Both the position numbers and the translations under genes were made by a program. Source: Lucinisca nassula (lineage: Eukaryota; Mollusca; Bivalvia; Lucinida; Lucinidae). Taken from it: a DNA stretch of 64,000 nt. The stretch is taken from positions 15,884,538-15,948,537 of the forward strand of contig OY757017.1 of the NCBI GenBank assembly GCA_963580285.1, written 5' to 3'. Of this stretch, positions 44,965 through 55,788 are shown in pieces; position 1 is the stretch's first letter; every line of letters begins with the position of its first letter. The notes under the pieces were generated by a model, which saw nothing but the letters and a program-made list of their open reading frames with translations, had not been told where the DNA came from and did not search any database.

Positions 44965-45440
44965 TTCGTACCAAATAGGAAATCGGGTTGACCCACCGGA
45001 GCTCAACTGTTGTTTTTTTTTTTTTTTTGCTCCAGCATTTACTGTCGAGTCAACATCGTTGTTTCATATCTGTATTAGTTTGATTTTTTGTTCTCGGAGA
45101 ACGACAGAATCAAGGGCGAGAAATTTGAAGGGCGAGGATTGTGGCCACGTTAAATCGTTTAAAGCCCCAAGTAAAATACGTTTTTGGACTGTTCCAAAGC
45201 GGGTTTTCTGTCTTTGTTTCTTTTTTAAATAGTTCGTCTTGTCGTGTATGCATTGATTGTCCGTTTGGCTATTGTATGGGAAAGTAACTATCCTTTTGGC
45301 TTTCCGCCAATGGAGTTTTTATTTTGTGATGTGAAATGATGTTCGCGTTTCTCTCCTTTGATGTCTTGGATGGAAGAACTGAGGAATCTTATCGATTCCT
45401 GATAAACGCCTTTACTTGTTTGAGGTGAAACATGATAAAT
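44965..45440 (+). mobile_element. Diverged Naiad 3' UTR, subfamily B
   Basis: From TTGACCCACCGGAGCTCAAC through GGCGAGGATTGTGGCCACG to CGATTCCTGATAAACGCC. It includes a poly-T run and many substitutions, so it is old. Confidence 0.7.
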
Positions 45441-45782
45441 GGTATCGCAGGGGCATTCAGAATCAGGATTGCTCTTAAAGGAACTCATTTTTGATTTTTA
45501 TTTGCCTTCACTGCAGCTGGTGTTGTGCCGTGTGGCGGCCGTAAAACGTCTCCCCGTACATCAACCATAGTGCAGTTTATATTTTACTTTTGGTCCTTTG
45601 AGATCAGCGTAAATATTCTGAGAAATCAGAAATAAATTATTGGTTTAGACTCATATTCTAGACAGGTTTTTAATTATTTGGACCCCATTGTGATTTTTAT
45701 CAATCTTTGAATCGACTGCCTGTTCGTAATTCGCAAAATTGCAGTATGTTTCCTCTCTGGCTTTCGTTGCCGGATCATTACA

Positions 45783-45828
45783 GGGTCACTGATGAGGCTT
45801 TATTAGCCGAAACTACGTAGTATGACCC
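45783..45828 (+). ncRNA. Type I hammerhead ribozyme, unit 1
   Basis: GGGTCA/TGACCC helix I, CTGATGA and GAAA cores, GGC/GCC helix II, CTACGTAG helix III, GTA cleavage triplet. Intact. Confidence 0.92.
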
Positions 45829-46171
45829 ATCTTCTTTCTTTCTTATGAATGTTTTCATTGCTCTTAAAGGAACTCATTTTTGATTTTTATTTGCCTTCAC
45901 TGCAGCTGGTGTTGTGCCGTGTGGCGGCCGTAAAACGTCTCCCCGTACATCAACCATAGTGCAGTTTATATTTTACTCTTGGTCCTTTGAGATCAGCGTA
46001 AATATTCTGAGAAATCAGAAATAAATTATTGGTTTAGACTCATATTCTAGACAGGTTTTTAATTATTTGGACCCCATTTTGATTTTTATCAATCTTTGAA
46101 TCGACTGCCTGTTCGAAATTCGCAAAATTGCAGTATGTTTCCTCTCTGGCTTTCGTTGCCGGATCATTACA

Positions 46172-46217
46172 GGGTCACTGATGAGGCTTTATTAGCCGAA
46201 ACTACGTAGTATGACCC
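46172..46217 (+). ncRNA. Type I hammerhead ribozyme, unit 2
   Basis: Identical to unit 1 across the whole motif, 389 bases downstream. Confidence 0.92.
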
Positions 46218-46556
46218 ATCTTCTTTCTTATGAATGTTTTCATTGCTCTTAAAGGAACTCATTTTTGATTTTTATTTGCCTTCACTGTAGCTGGTGTTGT
46301 GCCGTGTGGCGGCCGTAAAACGTCTCCCCGTACATCAACCATAGTGCAGTTTATATTTTACTTTTGGTCCTTTGAGATCAGCGTAAATATTCTGAGAAAT
46401 CAGAAATAAATTATTGGTTTAGACTCATATTCTAGACAGGTTTTTAATTATTTGGACCCCATTTTGATTTTTATCAATCTTTGAATCGACTGCCTGTTCG
46501 AAATTCGCAAAATTGCAGTATGTTTCCTCTCTTGTTTTCGTAGCCGGATCATTACA

Positions 46557-46602
46557 GGGTCACTGATGAGGCTTTATTAGCCGAAACTACGTAGTATGAC
46601 CC
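46557..46602 (+). ncRNA. Type I hammerhead ribozyme, unit 3
   Basis: Motif identical to unit 1, 385 bases downstream of unit 2, although the preceding spacer carries changes (CTTGTTTTCGTAG). Confidence 0.92.
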
Positions 46603-46944
46603 ATCTTCTTTCTTTCTTATGAATGTTTTCATTGCTCTTAAAGGAACTCATTTTTGATTTGTATTTGCCTTCACTGCAGCTGGTGTTGTGCCGTGTGGCG
46701 GCCGTAAAACGTCTCCCCGTACATCAACCATAGTGCAGTTTATATTTTACTTTTGGTCCTTTGAGATCAGCGTAAATATTCTGAGAAATCAGAAATAAAT
46801 TATTGGTTTAGACTCATATTCTAGACAGGTTTTTAATTATTTGGACCCCATTTTGATTTTTATTATCTTTGAATCGACTGCCTGTTCGAAATTCGCAAAA
46901 TTGCAGTATGTTTCCTCTCTGGCTTTCGTTGCCGGATCATTACA

Positions 46945-46990
46945 GGGTCACTGATGAGGCTTCATTAGCCGAAACTACGTAGTATGACCC
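46945..46990 (+). ncRNA. Type I hammerhead ribozyme, unit 4
   Basis: Same motif; the only change is in the helix II loop (TTCATTA for TTTATTA), which leaves pairing intact. Confidence 0.92.
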
Positions 46991-47206
46991 ATCTTCTTTC
47001 TTTCTTATGAATGTTTTCATTGCTCTTAAAGGAACTCATTTTTTATTTTTATTTGCTGTATCTATCTGCTCCGATACAAGATGATGGTCATCTTGAAATT
47101 TTTAGCAAATGGTCCTTTACGAACAGGTCTAAGGTCGTGCTTCTGTTGAGGTGAACTGTTTTCCATTGCATGTATTTAATGCTAGTATCTTTATACTTAA
47201 GATAAC

Positions 47207-47432
47207 TACAGTAAAATTCCGCTATTAAGACCACCTGGAATTAAGACTAAATATGCTTTTGAAAGATAAAAGAGAAGGTTTCAGTTATTCTTTCCTTATG
47301 TATGCTACGCCCAGTGCCTCTTTATAACAGAACACGTTTGTTGCTGTTCATAAGTGGTCTTAAAAGACCACTGTTGGTTAAGACCACTTGTGAAAGTTCC
47401 AAAGTGGTCTGAATATAGGAATTTTACCTGTA
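47207..47432. mobile_element. Pogo/Tigger-like MITE
   Basis: Terminal repeats TACAGTAAAATTCCGCTATT and, at the right, the complement of GGAATTTTACCTGTA; the repeats extend inward through AAGACCAC/GTGGTCT. TA at each end fits a TA target duplication of the Tc1/mariner superfamily. 226 bp, non-coding. Confidence 0.75.
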
Positions 47433-47639
47433 TTTGTCAATTTGTGGGAAGGAAACTGTTATTTTGCCTAACAGATTGAGATGTTTTAATTGCGGAATAG
47501 TAGTTTTATGTCGTTACTTCAGTTGGAAGTGAAAAGTACCTGCATTTCGTTAAAACACTCGCGCGACATAGTGCATTTATTACATCTCAAACATGGCTAC
47601 TTTTCTGATTTCGAAAATCTATGATATACATCAAACATA

Positions 47640-47760
47640 GGTTGCGGGGGATCATCGAGACGGTTCTAACGAGTACTCACAACCTATGTCTTGGAGCGGA
47701 AATAAGAAAAAAGATGAATATCCCCGTATACCCCAGGTTTCTCAATATAAAGTGGGGTTT
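47640..47760. repeat. Half of a hairpin MITE
   Basis: Contains GAGACGGTTCTAACGAGTAC, CACAACCTATG and the flank AAATAAGAAAAAAGATG; the left half is missing. Confidence 0.6.
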
Positions 47761-48463
47761 AGGGGATGTTCATTTCATGGACTTGTTCACGTGATGTATC
47801 AATTTCTGATCATTGCCTTGACTTTTAGCTCACCTGAGCACGAAGTGCTCAAGGTGAGCTTTTGGGATCGGTCTTTGTCCGTCGTCCGTCGTCCGTGCGT
47901 CCGTCGTCAACTTTTGCTTTAAACAACTTCTTCTCCAAAACTGCTCGACAGATTTTGATCTAATTTCACAGGAATGCTCCTTAGGTGATCCATTACAAAA
48001 ATTGCTCAAACTGTTCCGCTCAGGTGAACAAGATGGCCGCCAGAGCTAAAAATAGAAAAACCTTTAAACGACTTCTCCTGCTTAACCAGTGGATGGATTT
48101 TGAAATTATTTTACTGGAATGTTCCTTGGATGACCTTCTACCAAAATTGCTCAAACCATTCCGCTCAGGTGAAGAAAATGGCCGCCAGAGCTAAAAATAG
48201 GAAAACCTTTTAACGACTTCTTGTCCTTAACCAGTGGATGGATTTTGGAATTATTGCACAGGAATGTTCCTTGGGTGACCCTCTACTAAAATTGCTCAAA
48301 TTGTTCCGCTCAGGTGAACAAGATGGCCGCCAGAGTTATAAATAGAAAAACCTTTAATCGACTTCTCCTGCTTAACCAGGGATCCGCTTAGGTGAACAAG
48401 ATGGCCGCCAGAGTTATAAATAGAAAAACCTTTAATCGACTTCTCCTGCTTAACCAGGGATGG

Positions 48464-48759
48464 CGGCCCCGCCCATAGGGACTTGAAGAAATATATGGGC
48501 TGCATGATGCTTCCACGCAGAGCTGAATCCGGCCCGCACACTAGTACTGGTAAACCGCTTAGAGGATCTAAGCCTGTCCAGGAACCGCGGTGCGAGGCAG
48601 ACCGTCCAAGCTAATAAACCCTATTGGTTTCATTGGGCGACAGGGCTTGAGATGTGATTGCATCTCAGTGTCGGGTAAAAGTCCCACAAAATTGGAAGCA
48701 ACGTCTCCAAAATGACCTTTATAGTGTTGACGGGGACGTTAAACCTCAAATCAAACAAA
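48464..48759 (+). mobile_element. Complete 296-bp SINE-like copy with target duplication
   Basis: Flanked by ACCAGGGATGG at 48453-48463 and 48760-48770, giving exact element limits. It runs from CGGCCCCGCCCATAGGG to the tail CAAATCAAACAAA. Best reference copy of the family in this window. Confidence 0.9.
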
Positions 48760-50450
48760 ACCAGGGATGGATTTTGAAATTATTTCACAGGAATGTTCCT
48801 TGGATGACCTTCTACCAAAATTGCTCAAACCGTTCCGCTCGGGTGAACAAAATGGCCACCAGAGCTAAACATAGAAAAACCTTTAAACGACTTCTTCTCC
48901 TTAACCAGTGGATGGATTTTGAAATTATTGCACAGGAATGTTCCTTGGGTGCCCCTTTACTAAAATTGCTCAAACCGTTCCGCTCGGGTGAACAAAATGG
49001 CTGCCAGAGCTAAAAATAGAAAAACCTTAAAAAGACTTTTTCTCCTTTACCAGTGGATGAATTTCGAAATTACTTCACAGGGATGTTCCTTGGGTGACCC
49101 TCTACAAAAATTGCTCTAACCGTTCCGCTCGGGTGAACAAAATGGCCGCCAGAGCTATAAAAAGAAAAACCTTTAAACGACTTCTTCTCCGTAACCAGTG
49201 GATGGATTTTGAAATTATTTCACAGGAATGTTCCTTTGGTGAATCTCTACCAAAATTGCTCATACCGTTCCACTCGGGTGAACAAAGTGAACAAAATGGC
49301 CGCCAGAGCTAAAAAATAGAAAAACCTTTAAACGATTTCTTCTCCTTAACCAGTGGATGGATTTTGAAATTATTTCACAGGAATGTTCGTTTGGTGTCCC
49401 TCTACCAAAATTGTTCATACTGTTCCGCTCGGGTGAACAAAATGGCGACCCAGAGCTTCTCCTGCTTAACCAGTGGATGGATTAATAGCCCTTGGGCCAA
49501 AAACGGCCCCGCCCCAGGGCCCACTTGTTTTACATAGGCTTATATAGGGGAAACCTTTAAAAATCTTCTTGTCTGAAACCAGAAGGCCCAGTCTTTGATA
49601 TATGGTATGTAGCTTCGTCTAGTTGACCGCTACCAAGATTGTTCAAATTATAGCCCTGGTGCCAAAAACAGCCCCACCCCGGGGCCCACTGGTTTTACAT
49701 AGGCTTATATATGGAAAACCTTTAAAAATCCTCTTGTCTGAAACCAGAAGGCCCAGGTCTTTGATATTTGGTATGAAGCTTTATCTAGTGGACCTCTACC
49801 AAAATTGTTCAAATTATAGACCTGGGCCCAAAACCGGCCCCGCCCCGGGGCCCACTGATTTACATTGGCTTATACTGGGAAAACCTTTAAAAATCTTCTT
49901 GTCTGAAACCAGAAGGCCCAGGTCTTTGATATTTGGTAAGTAGCTTCGTCAAGTGGACCGCTACCAAGATTGTTCAAATTATAGTCCTTGGGCCAAAAAA
50001 TGCCCCCCGTGCCAGGGTCCACTGGTTTTACATAGGCTTTTATAGGGAAAACGTTTAAAAATCTTCTCGTCTGAAACCAGAAGGCCCAGGTCTTTAATAT
50101 TTGTAATGAAGCGTCATCAAGTGGACCTCTACCAAGATTGTTCCAAAAATGTCGCCGCCCAGAGACCCTTTTGTTTTACATAGAATTATAAAGGGAAATT
50201 TTTAAAAATCTTCTTCTCTGAAACTGCAAGGCCCAGGTCTTTGATATTTGGTATGGAGCTTCATCTAGTAGACCTCTACCAAGATTATTCAAATTATAGC
50301 ACTGGGGCCACAAATGCCCCCCACCCTGGGGCCCTTTGGTTTTACATAGACTTATATAGCCCTGGTGCATAGGCTTACATCATAGTGTAGATTATATTTT
50401 CTTGTCCTTTGGGATCATTGATTCCATTGTGGAATTTTGAAAATATCTGA

Positions 50451-50496
50451 GGGTCACTGATGAGGCCTTATTGGCCGAAACCAGCTAGTCTGGCCC
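50451..50496 (+). ncRNA. Hammerhead ribozyme (family B), helix III altered
   Basis: GGGTCA, CTGATGA, GGCC-loop-GGCC, GAAA, then CCAGCTAG, cleavage triplet GTC and TGGCCC. Helix I keeps pairing with one G-T wobble. The helix III palindrome is broken by one base. Confidence 0.85.
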
Positions 50497-50711
50497 AGAA
50501 AAAATGAACACTCCATATTTTTCACTTCGGTGGTGTATTCCTTGCTTCCAAAGGATAACCCTTTTATAGAACATATTTAACTTCACTACAGCTGGTGTGT
50601 GGGAATGTGTGGCGGCGGTAAAACGTCTCCCTGCCCTACATCATAGTGTAGATTATATTTTCTTGTCCTTTGGGATCATTGATTCCATTGTGGAATTTTG
50701 AAAATATCTGA

Positions 50712-50757
50712 GGGTCACTGATGAGGCCTAATTGGCCGAAACTAGCTAGTCTGGCCC
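50712..50757 (+). ncRNA. Type I hammerhead ribozyme (family B)
   Basis: Same layout with GGCC-TAATT-GGCC helix II and the perfect palindrome CTAGCTAG as helix III; cleavage triplet GTC. Intact. Confidence 0.9.
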
Positions 50758-51245
50758 AGAAAAAATGAACACTCCATATTTTTTCACTTCTGTGGTGTAT
50801 TCCTTGTTTCCAAAGGATAACCCTTTTATAGAACTTATGTAGGGAATATCTTTATAAAAATCTTCTTCTCGGAAACCGCAAGGCCCAGGTCTTTGATATT
50901 TGGTGTGTAGCTTCATCTAGTGGACCTTTGCCAAGATTGTTCAAATTATAGCCTTTGTTTTTGTTGGGTATGAAGCTTCACCTTTAAGACCTCCCTCAAC
51001 ATTATGCACATTAAAGCCCTTTGGACAATAATGGCCCTCCCTGGGGCCCACTTGTTACACTATGGATCAGGTGAGCGATCCAGGGCCATTATGGCCCTCT
51101 TGTTTATTGGAAAACCATCCCGATCCCATATCCAAAATGGCTGTTTTTGCATCCATATTTAAATTGTTCCAAACGGAATTTCCCAAAATGCAAGCCAGAA
51201 AAGCTGACATATGATATGCAGCATTTGGGCAAGATGGAGAATCAG

Positions 51246-51765
51246 AATCGGGCCCATCGGAGTCTAACTGTTGGTTTTCTTTTGCTCCAGCAGTTCAGTG
51301 GTTTCTTGCTGTCGAGTCCTCACCGTTGTCTCACCTCTGTGGTTCTTTGATTATTTGGTTAACAGTGATGTTGCACTGATGACTTAGGAGGCGTTCATGC
51401 GGAGTGAACAAATTATTTGTCTAAATAGCGACGGAAGTAAGGATTGTGGCCACGTAAAATCGATTTAAGCCCCCAGTGGAAATCTTTCCACTGGCCGTTC
51501 CAAGGCGGTTCTTCTGTGGCGATTTATTTATGTTGTTGTTTGTTACTTACTGTGTGTATCACTTATGTCTTTTTATTTTGGATGGCCATATGGCCATTTT
51601 GTGGGAAACTAACTGTCCTTATGACCTTCCTTTGTTTAGGTTTCCATTATGGTCTGGTCGCTTAATGTTTGTGTTTCTTTCCCTTTGGAGTCTTTGATGG
51701 GTGGAGTAAGTTAATTGTATCGATTCCTGATCTTTGTTTTACTTCTACTTTACTGAAACGGGCCT
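51246..51765 (+). mobile_element. Naiad 3' UTR, subfamily A
   Basis: From TCGGGCCCATCGGAGTCTAA to the tip CTTTGTTTTACTTCTACTTT. 5'-truncated just after the coding end. Confidence 0.85.
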
Positions 51766-51994
51766 ATTAAAAAAATCAAGATGGCTACCACAGTGGCCAT
51801 CTTAAAATGTTAAAAACACAATTAGCACGACTGGTAAGTCGGATTTAGCCGAAACTTTCTTAGAGGCATAGGGGCGACATGAAAAATCAGAATTGCTGTA
51901 GCCGTTGCGATACTTTGATGGGCGCCATAATGTCTGTGTTCTGAAATCCAAGATGAAAGGTACAAATGCCATCTTAAAAATATTCTAATAAGTA

Positions 51995-52295
51995 AAGTAG
52001 AAGTAAAACAAAGATCAGGAATCGATACAATTAACTTACTCCACCATTCAAAGACACCAAAGGGAAAGAAACACAAACATGAAGCGACCAGACCATAATG
52101 GAAAACTAAAAAAAGGAAGGCCATAAGGACAGTTACTTTCTCACAAAATGGCCATCCAATACAAAAATACATAAGCGACACACACAGCAAGCAACAAACA
52201 ACAACACAAACACACCGCAACAGAAGAACCGCCCCGAAACGGCCAGCGGAAAAAATTCCACTGGGGGCCTGAATCGACCTTACATGGCCATAATA
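51995..52295 (-). mobile_element. Naiad 3' UTR, subfamily A, opposite orientation
   Basis: From AAGTAGAAGTAAAACAAAGA to GGGGGCCTGAATCGACCTTA. It lies 230 bases from an opposed copy (51246-51765), so the two tips face each other. Confidence 0.85.
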
Positions 52296-52329
52296 AGTTC
52301 TAAATAGCTTGATTATACACGAAATAGAC

Positions 52330-52770
52330 AAAAATAGCAGACTCGGTTTTATTGAGTCTGTTCATGACCAGTACTGAATATGTATTACACTGGCCATGCC
52401 CTCTAGCACCGGCTTAAGCAGAACTCTACTTTCAAAACGATTCTAAATGAACTCAATGATCCCGAATGACCAGAAAATATAATCTGCACTATGATGATGT
52501 ATTGAGCTACTTTTTACGGCCGCCACACGGCACAACATCAGCTGCAGTGAAGATAAATAAGTTCTGAATAGTTAGATCCTTTGGGAGCAAAGAATACTCC
52601 AAATAACCGAAAGCAGGATACTCGGTTTATGCAGTCTGTTCATGATCAGTACTGAAATGTGCAACACCGGCCAAGCCCTCTAGCACCGGCTTAAGCAGAA
52701 CACTATTTTAAAATTCATTCAAAATGAACTATTTTATCCCAAAGGAACCGAAAATATAATCTGCACAATA
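52330..52770 (-). mobile_element. Retrozyme-like repeat, third variant, no hammerhead found
   Basis: Two units share TTTACGGCCGCCACACGGCA (complement of the retrozyme leader), CAGCTGCAGTGAAGATAAAT and CCGGCTTAAGCAGAAC. The place expected for the ribozyme has no intact CTGATGA/GAAA pair. Confidence 0.55.
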
Positions 52771-52865
52771 GACGCGTATCAGTCAGAGCCACCGAAGCTA
52801 GCTAATTTGTCAGACAGATCAAACTGTTCTCTTTGCATGGTTGTCATAATAAATTTGTGAGTTTA

Positions 52866-53000
52866 CAGGCCTCCGTAGCCTAAATCATTAGGAGGTTCTG
52901 CAAGGGAAGGTAAGATGGTTTTTCTCTGGGAACTTGGGTGTTTGCCCACCTCGGATTAACAACCAGCGATATACGGTGGACTCGGGTTTTCTACCAGATC
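52866..53000 (+). mobile_element. tRNA-SINE body fragment
   Basis: GTTCTGCAAGGGAAGGTAAG, TTTGCCCACCTCGGATTAAC and the following segment match the SINE body at 18390-18470; the tRNA head is mostly lost. Confidence 0.6.
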
Positions 53001-53080
53001 TACGAGAATGCTGGACTGATAATTATTTTATTATTTTAGCTTTAATGGATTAAGGAAAGAATGATTATGTTTTATCATAG

Positions 53081-53351
53081 GCTTGACATGATAGAGATTC
53101 GTGGGAAAAGAAAATCAGTTTGCCTAATCCTAACACCGGACGTACAGGAGGCACTGGACCTTCTTTCTGAGTGCCGGTCGACAGTCGGAATACTGCCTGA
53201 CAACATCTATTTATTTGCGAGGGCGACTGGCGATGGCTTCATTGAAGGATATAGATGCCTTAAAGAACTGGTGAACAATGTCGAAGGGGTACAGTACCCT
53301 GAACGGATATGCTCAACGAACATGAGAAAATATGTCGCAACTGTTGTGCAG
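53081..53351 (+). CDS. Exon: recombinase-like domain, Lys and Arg II boxes
   Basis: Acceptor TTTTATCATAG, donor GTACGT; 271 bases. The first base completes the split Arg codon from 38342, then 90 codons follow (residues 538-627). RGKRKSVCLILTPD is the beta-hairpin box with the conserved Lys of tyrosine recombinases. NIYLFARATGDGFIEGYRCL follows, and the exon ends STNMRKYVATVVQ, where R619 is the second catalytic Arg; the usual His three residues earlier is Thr. It ends in phase 0, matching the next exon. Confidence 0.85.
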
Positions 53352-53749
53352 GTACGTCATCTTAATTAGATCACTTTCATTGGAGCGTATATGATCGACT
53401 ATTCACAGTTTTTAGCAACACATGAGAAGTGGTAGCTTCTATTTGCATTTTCTAGAACAGAGATTTTGAGATTCACTGTTATTTGAAAACTCTTCCTTTC
53501 ATCCTTCCAGTATGTGAGTCCTGATAATTGAATATCAGTCCAGATTATAAAACGTTTTGTATTGAATTCTGCTGTGGCTTGAAGATCCATAAACAACTAT
53601 GAGCTTTTTTCTTTTTGAATTACTTCCCCGTTCATGTGTGTACGGTGGTTAAAATGCCTTCCACATTACTCTTGTACATTTGCCTTTGACTTTATACAGG
53701 GGTACCAAATTCCACATAAAATGCAGGAAAGTAAAATGAGTCATTTGTT
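53352..53749. other. No recognisable feature
   Basis: AT-rich intron sequence after a coding exon. Confidence 0.4.
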
Positions 53750-54180
53750 TTCGCTCACCTGGGCCGAAGCTTCCAGGAGAGCTAAAAGTAGAGAACTTAG
53801 CCTATACAGTGTTGACGGGGACGTAAAACCTCAAATCAAACAAACAATATTCCAGTTACTCACAATGGAAAAATGGTATTCGCCACGTTAGCGCTTTTAG
53901 TTTTGATCGAATCTGTCGGAAACAAACATATATGTAGGCTTTGTGTGTGAAAGCTCGGATGAGTTTGTTAGCAGGCTAATTCGGCCTATTTATCATATTA
54001 ATCATATGTCCCCTTTTATTGATAAAAATGCCTACTGTTGACCTTGTAATCACCTATGCCCCCATTTTTGTGGATCTGCCTTAAACTAACATATAAGTAC
54101 GTTGGGGATGAAAGCTCGGATGAGTTCGAAAACTGGCTAAGTAGGCCTATTGCTCACGGAGTTACGTCCCATTCTTTGTC
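53750..54180. repeat. Pearl-like end and units with SINE fragment
   Basis: CGCTCACCTGGGCCGAAGC is the family 5' end. A 5'-truncated SINE tail follows (53803-53848), then two units of about 160 bp sharing AAGCTCGGATGAGTT. Confidence 0.6.
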
Positions 54181-54837
54181 GAATGTCGAATCGTCCTGTA
54201 ACAAATATACAAAATGATTGGTAATTTATTGAACAGGAATTAAGTAACAACTCAATTATGCAACATTGAGATTGCAATTTATTTGGATATTCTGTTATGC
54301 TGTAATCAGTTACAATTGTGCAACAGTACATTATGATATTCATTTTTGTAGTCTGATTTTGGAATTTGTTTAGTTTTCTTTCTGTTTCTCGTCCTATTTG
54401 GCAACTTGAAATTCCGCTTCTGCTGCTTCGAGTTCCCATTATTCTCGTTTGGTGGCGCTGTTGTCGTTCTTTCGTACTTTTCCATAAACGTCCGCCTGTA
54501 TTCGGCAGTTACCCTTAAAAAACTGCAAGCGTATTGGTAACACGGAGGAGTGAGAAAAACGAGAGAAATATATTTTTGGCAAAAAAGGGATGATTTGGGG
54601 ACAATACACCCTTCCGGATAAATGGAACATATGTATCACATACACAATTTATATTTTATATGTCAGACCAGGAATCAGGTTTGTTGTATTTTTGTGTCCA
54701 AGTTTTATCTCAATTTATCGTAATGTGTTGAGGCCATTGCAACTCAAAAATGTAAATGTGTTGTGAATACTAATAATAGTGATTTTGTACCGCACGAAAG
54801 TCAAACACAAGCAATAATACTAACGCAAACATATACT
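54181..54837. other. No recognisable feature
   Basis: Intron-like sequence; frames on the minus strand are short and have no family match I recognise. Confidence 0.4.
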
Positions 54838-54962
54838 ATGCTACTCACACCTTGAACCAGGGATCGCATGATCGATCCCGGGCTTCTCGGTCGTTACACC
54901 GAGGTCCATTCTCCGTATGACCTTAGCTGTTGGTGGGACGTAAAAACGCACTCATATTCCAA
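54838..54962 (+). mobile_element. tRNA-derived SINE, 5'-truncated
   Basis: B-box region GATCGCATGATCGATCCCGG, core CGTATGACCTTAGCTGTTGG, tail TGGGACGTAAAAACGCACTC, colinear with the minus-strand copy at 12025-12190. Confidence 0.75.
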
Positions 54963-54971
54963 GCGTAACCT

Positions 54972-55242
54972 ATCATGAAAACATGTTTATAATTCTGACC
55001 CAATTGATCCCTACTTTTATATAGTAAGACTGGGATTTACAGGAGTAAACCCTATTTTTCTTATTTCGCTCCAAAATATAGATTGTTGGTACCGTTAGAA
55101 CCGCATCGAAGAGGCGCTTCTAATGTGTACCAACAATGTATATTTGAAACAAAAGCAAGAAAAATTTCATGACTTTTCATCTTACAATTTTTATTTTTGC
55201 GCGGTATAATGTACAAAGTAGGAGTGTTTTCCTTATGCATTA
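54972..55242. mobile_element. Hairpin MITE, full-length but diverged
   Basis: Left end CATGAAAACATGTTTATAA and right end AGTAGGAGTGTTTTCCTTA are degraded TIRs; the core reads GTTAGAACCGCATCG then GAGGCGCTTCTAA. Confidence 0.7.
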
Positions 55243-55519
55243 AAACAAAAGATGTTTTTTTCGAGATTCTGTAAACTTTAAAAATAAGTTTTGTTATTGT
55301 TTGATTTGAGGTTTAACGTCCCCGTCAACACTGTACAGGCCATTTTTGAGACGTTGCTTCCAATTTTGTGGGACTTTTACCCGACATGGAGATGAACTGA
55401 CATCTCAAGCCCTGCCGCCCAACGAAACCAACAGGGTTAATAAACATGGACGGTCCGACTCTCACCGCTTTGCCTGAGCAGGCTTAGTGATTTCATTGTG
55501 GAATTTCGAAAGTATTTGA

Positions 55520-55565
55520 GGGTCACTGATGAGGCCTAATTGGCCGAAACTAGCTAGTCTGGCCC
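55520..55565 (+). ncRNA. Type I hammerhead ribozyme (family B)
   Basis: GGGTCA, CTGATGA, GGCC-TAATT-GGCC, GAAA, CTAGCTAG, GTC, TGGCCC; intact. Confidence 0.9.
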
Positions 55566-55788
55566 AAAAAAAAAAAAACATGTACACTTCATATTTTCCA
55601 GTTCTGTGGTGTATTCCTTGCTTCCAAAGGATAACCCTTTTATAGAACATATTTAACGTCACTACAGCTGGTGTCTGGGAATGTGGGGCGGCCGTAAAAA
55701 AGTCTCCCTGCCCTACATCATAGTGTAGTTTATATTTTCTTGTCTTTGGGGATCATTGATTCCATTGTGGAATTTTGAAAATATTTGA

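Larger units (their letters stand above)
45470..47056 (+). mobile_element. Retrozyme family A array, four units
   Basis: Four head-to-tail units of about 387 bp, each with leader block GTGCCGTGTGGCGGCCGTAA, a spacer and one hammerhead. The units are nearly identical, so the array is young. It starts at TTGCTCTTAAAGGAACTC and ends ATTTTTATTTGC, like the other family A insertions. No protein is encoded. Confidence 0.9.
50378..50837 (+). mobile_element. Retrozyme family B insertion, about 1.75 units
   Basis: Units of 261 bp starting CATCATAGTGTAGATTAT, each with a hammerhead. The surrounding array is interrupted between AGGCTTA and CTTATGTAGGG, so CTTA may be the target duplication. Confidence 0.85.
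47824..51105 (+). mobile_element. Composite pearl/HINE-like element with two arrays
   Basis: The 5' end AGCTCACCTGAGCACGAAGT folds back on GTGCTCAAGGTGAGCT, and the 3' end has the palindrome AGGGCCATTATGGCCCT followed by CTTGTTT. After a CCGTCGTCCGTCGTCC stretch come about nine units of about 165 bp (47900-49480, each with AAAATGGCCGCCAGAGC and ACAGGAATGTTCCTT), then about six units of about 165 bp of a second type (49490-50375, with CAGAAGGCCCAGGTCTTTGA). Nested inside are a SINE (48464-48759) and a retrozyme (50378-50837). Terminal palindromes with tandem cores fit Helentron-associated or pearl elements; class is tentative. Confidence 0.7.

Noticed and set aside
52330..52770. Hammerhead ribozyme in the third retrozyme-like variant
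   Set aside because: Neither strand has the CTGATGA core with a GAAA at the right distance.
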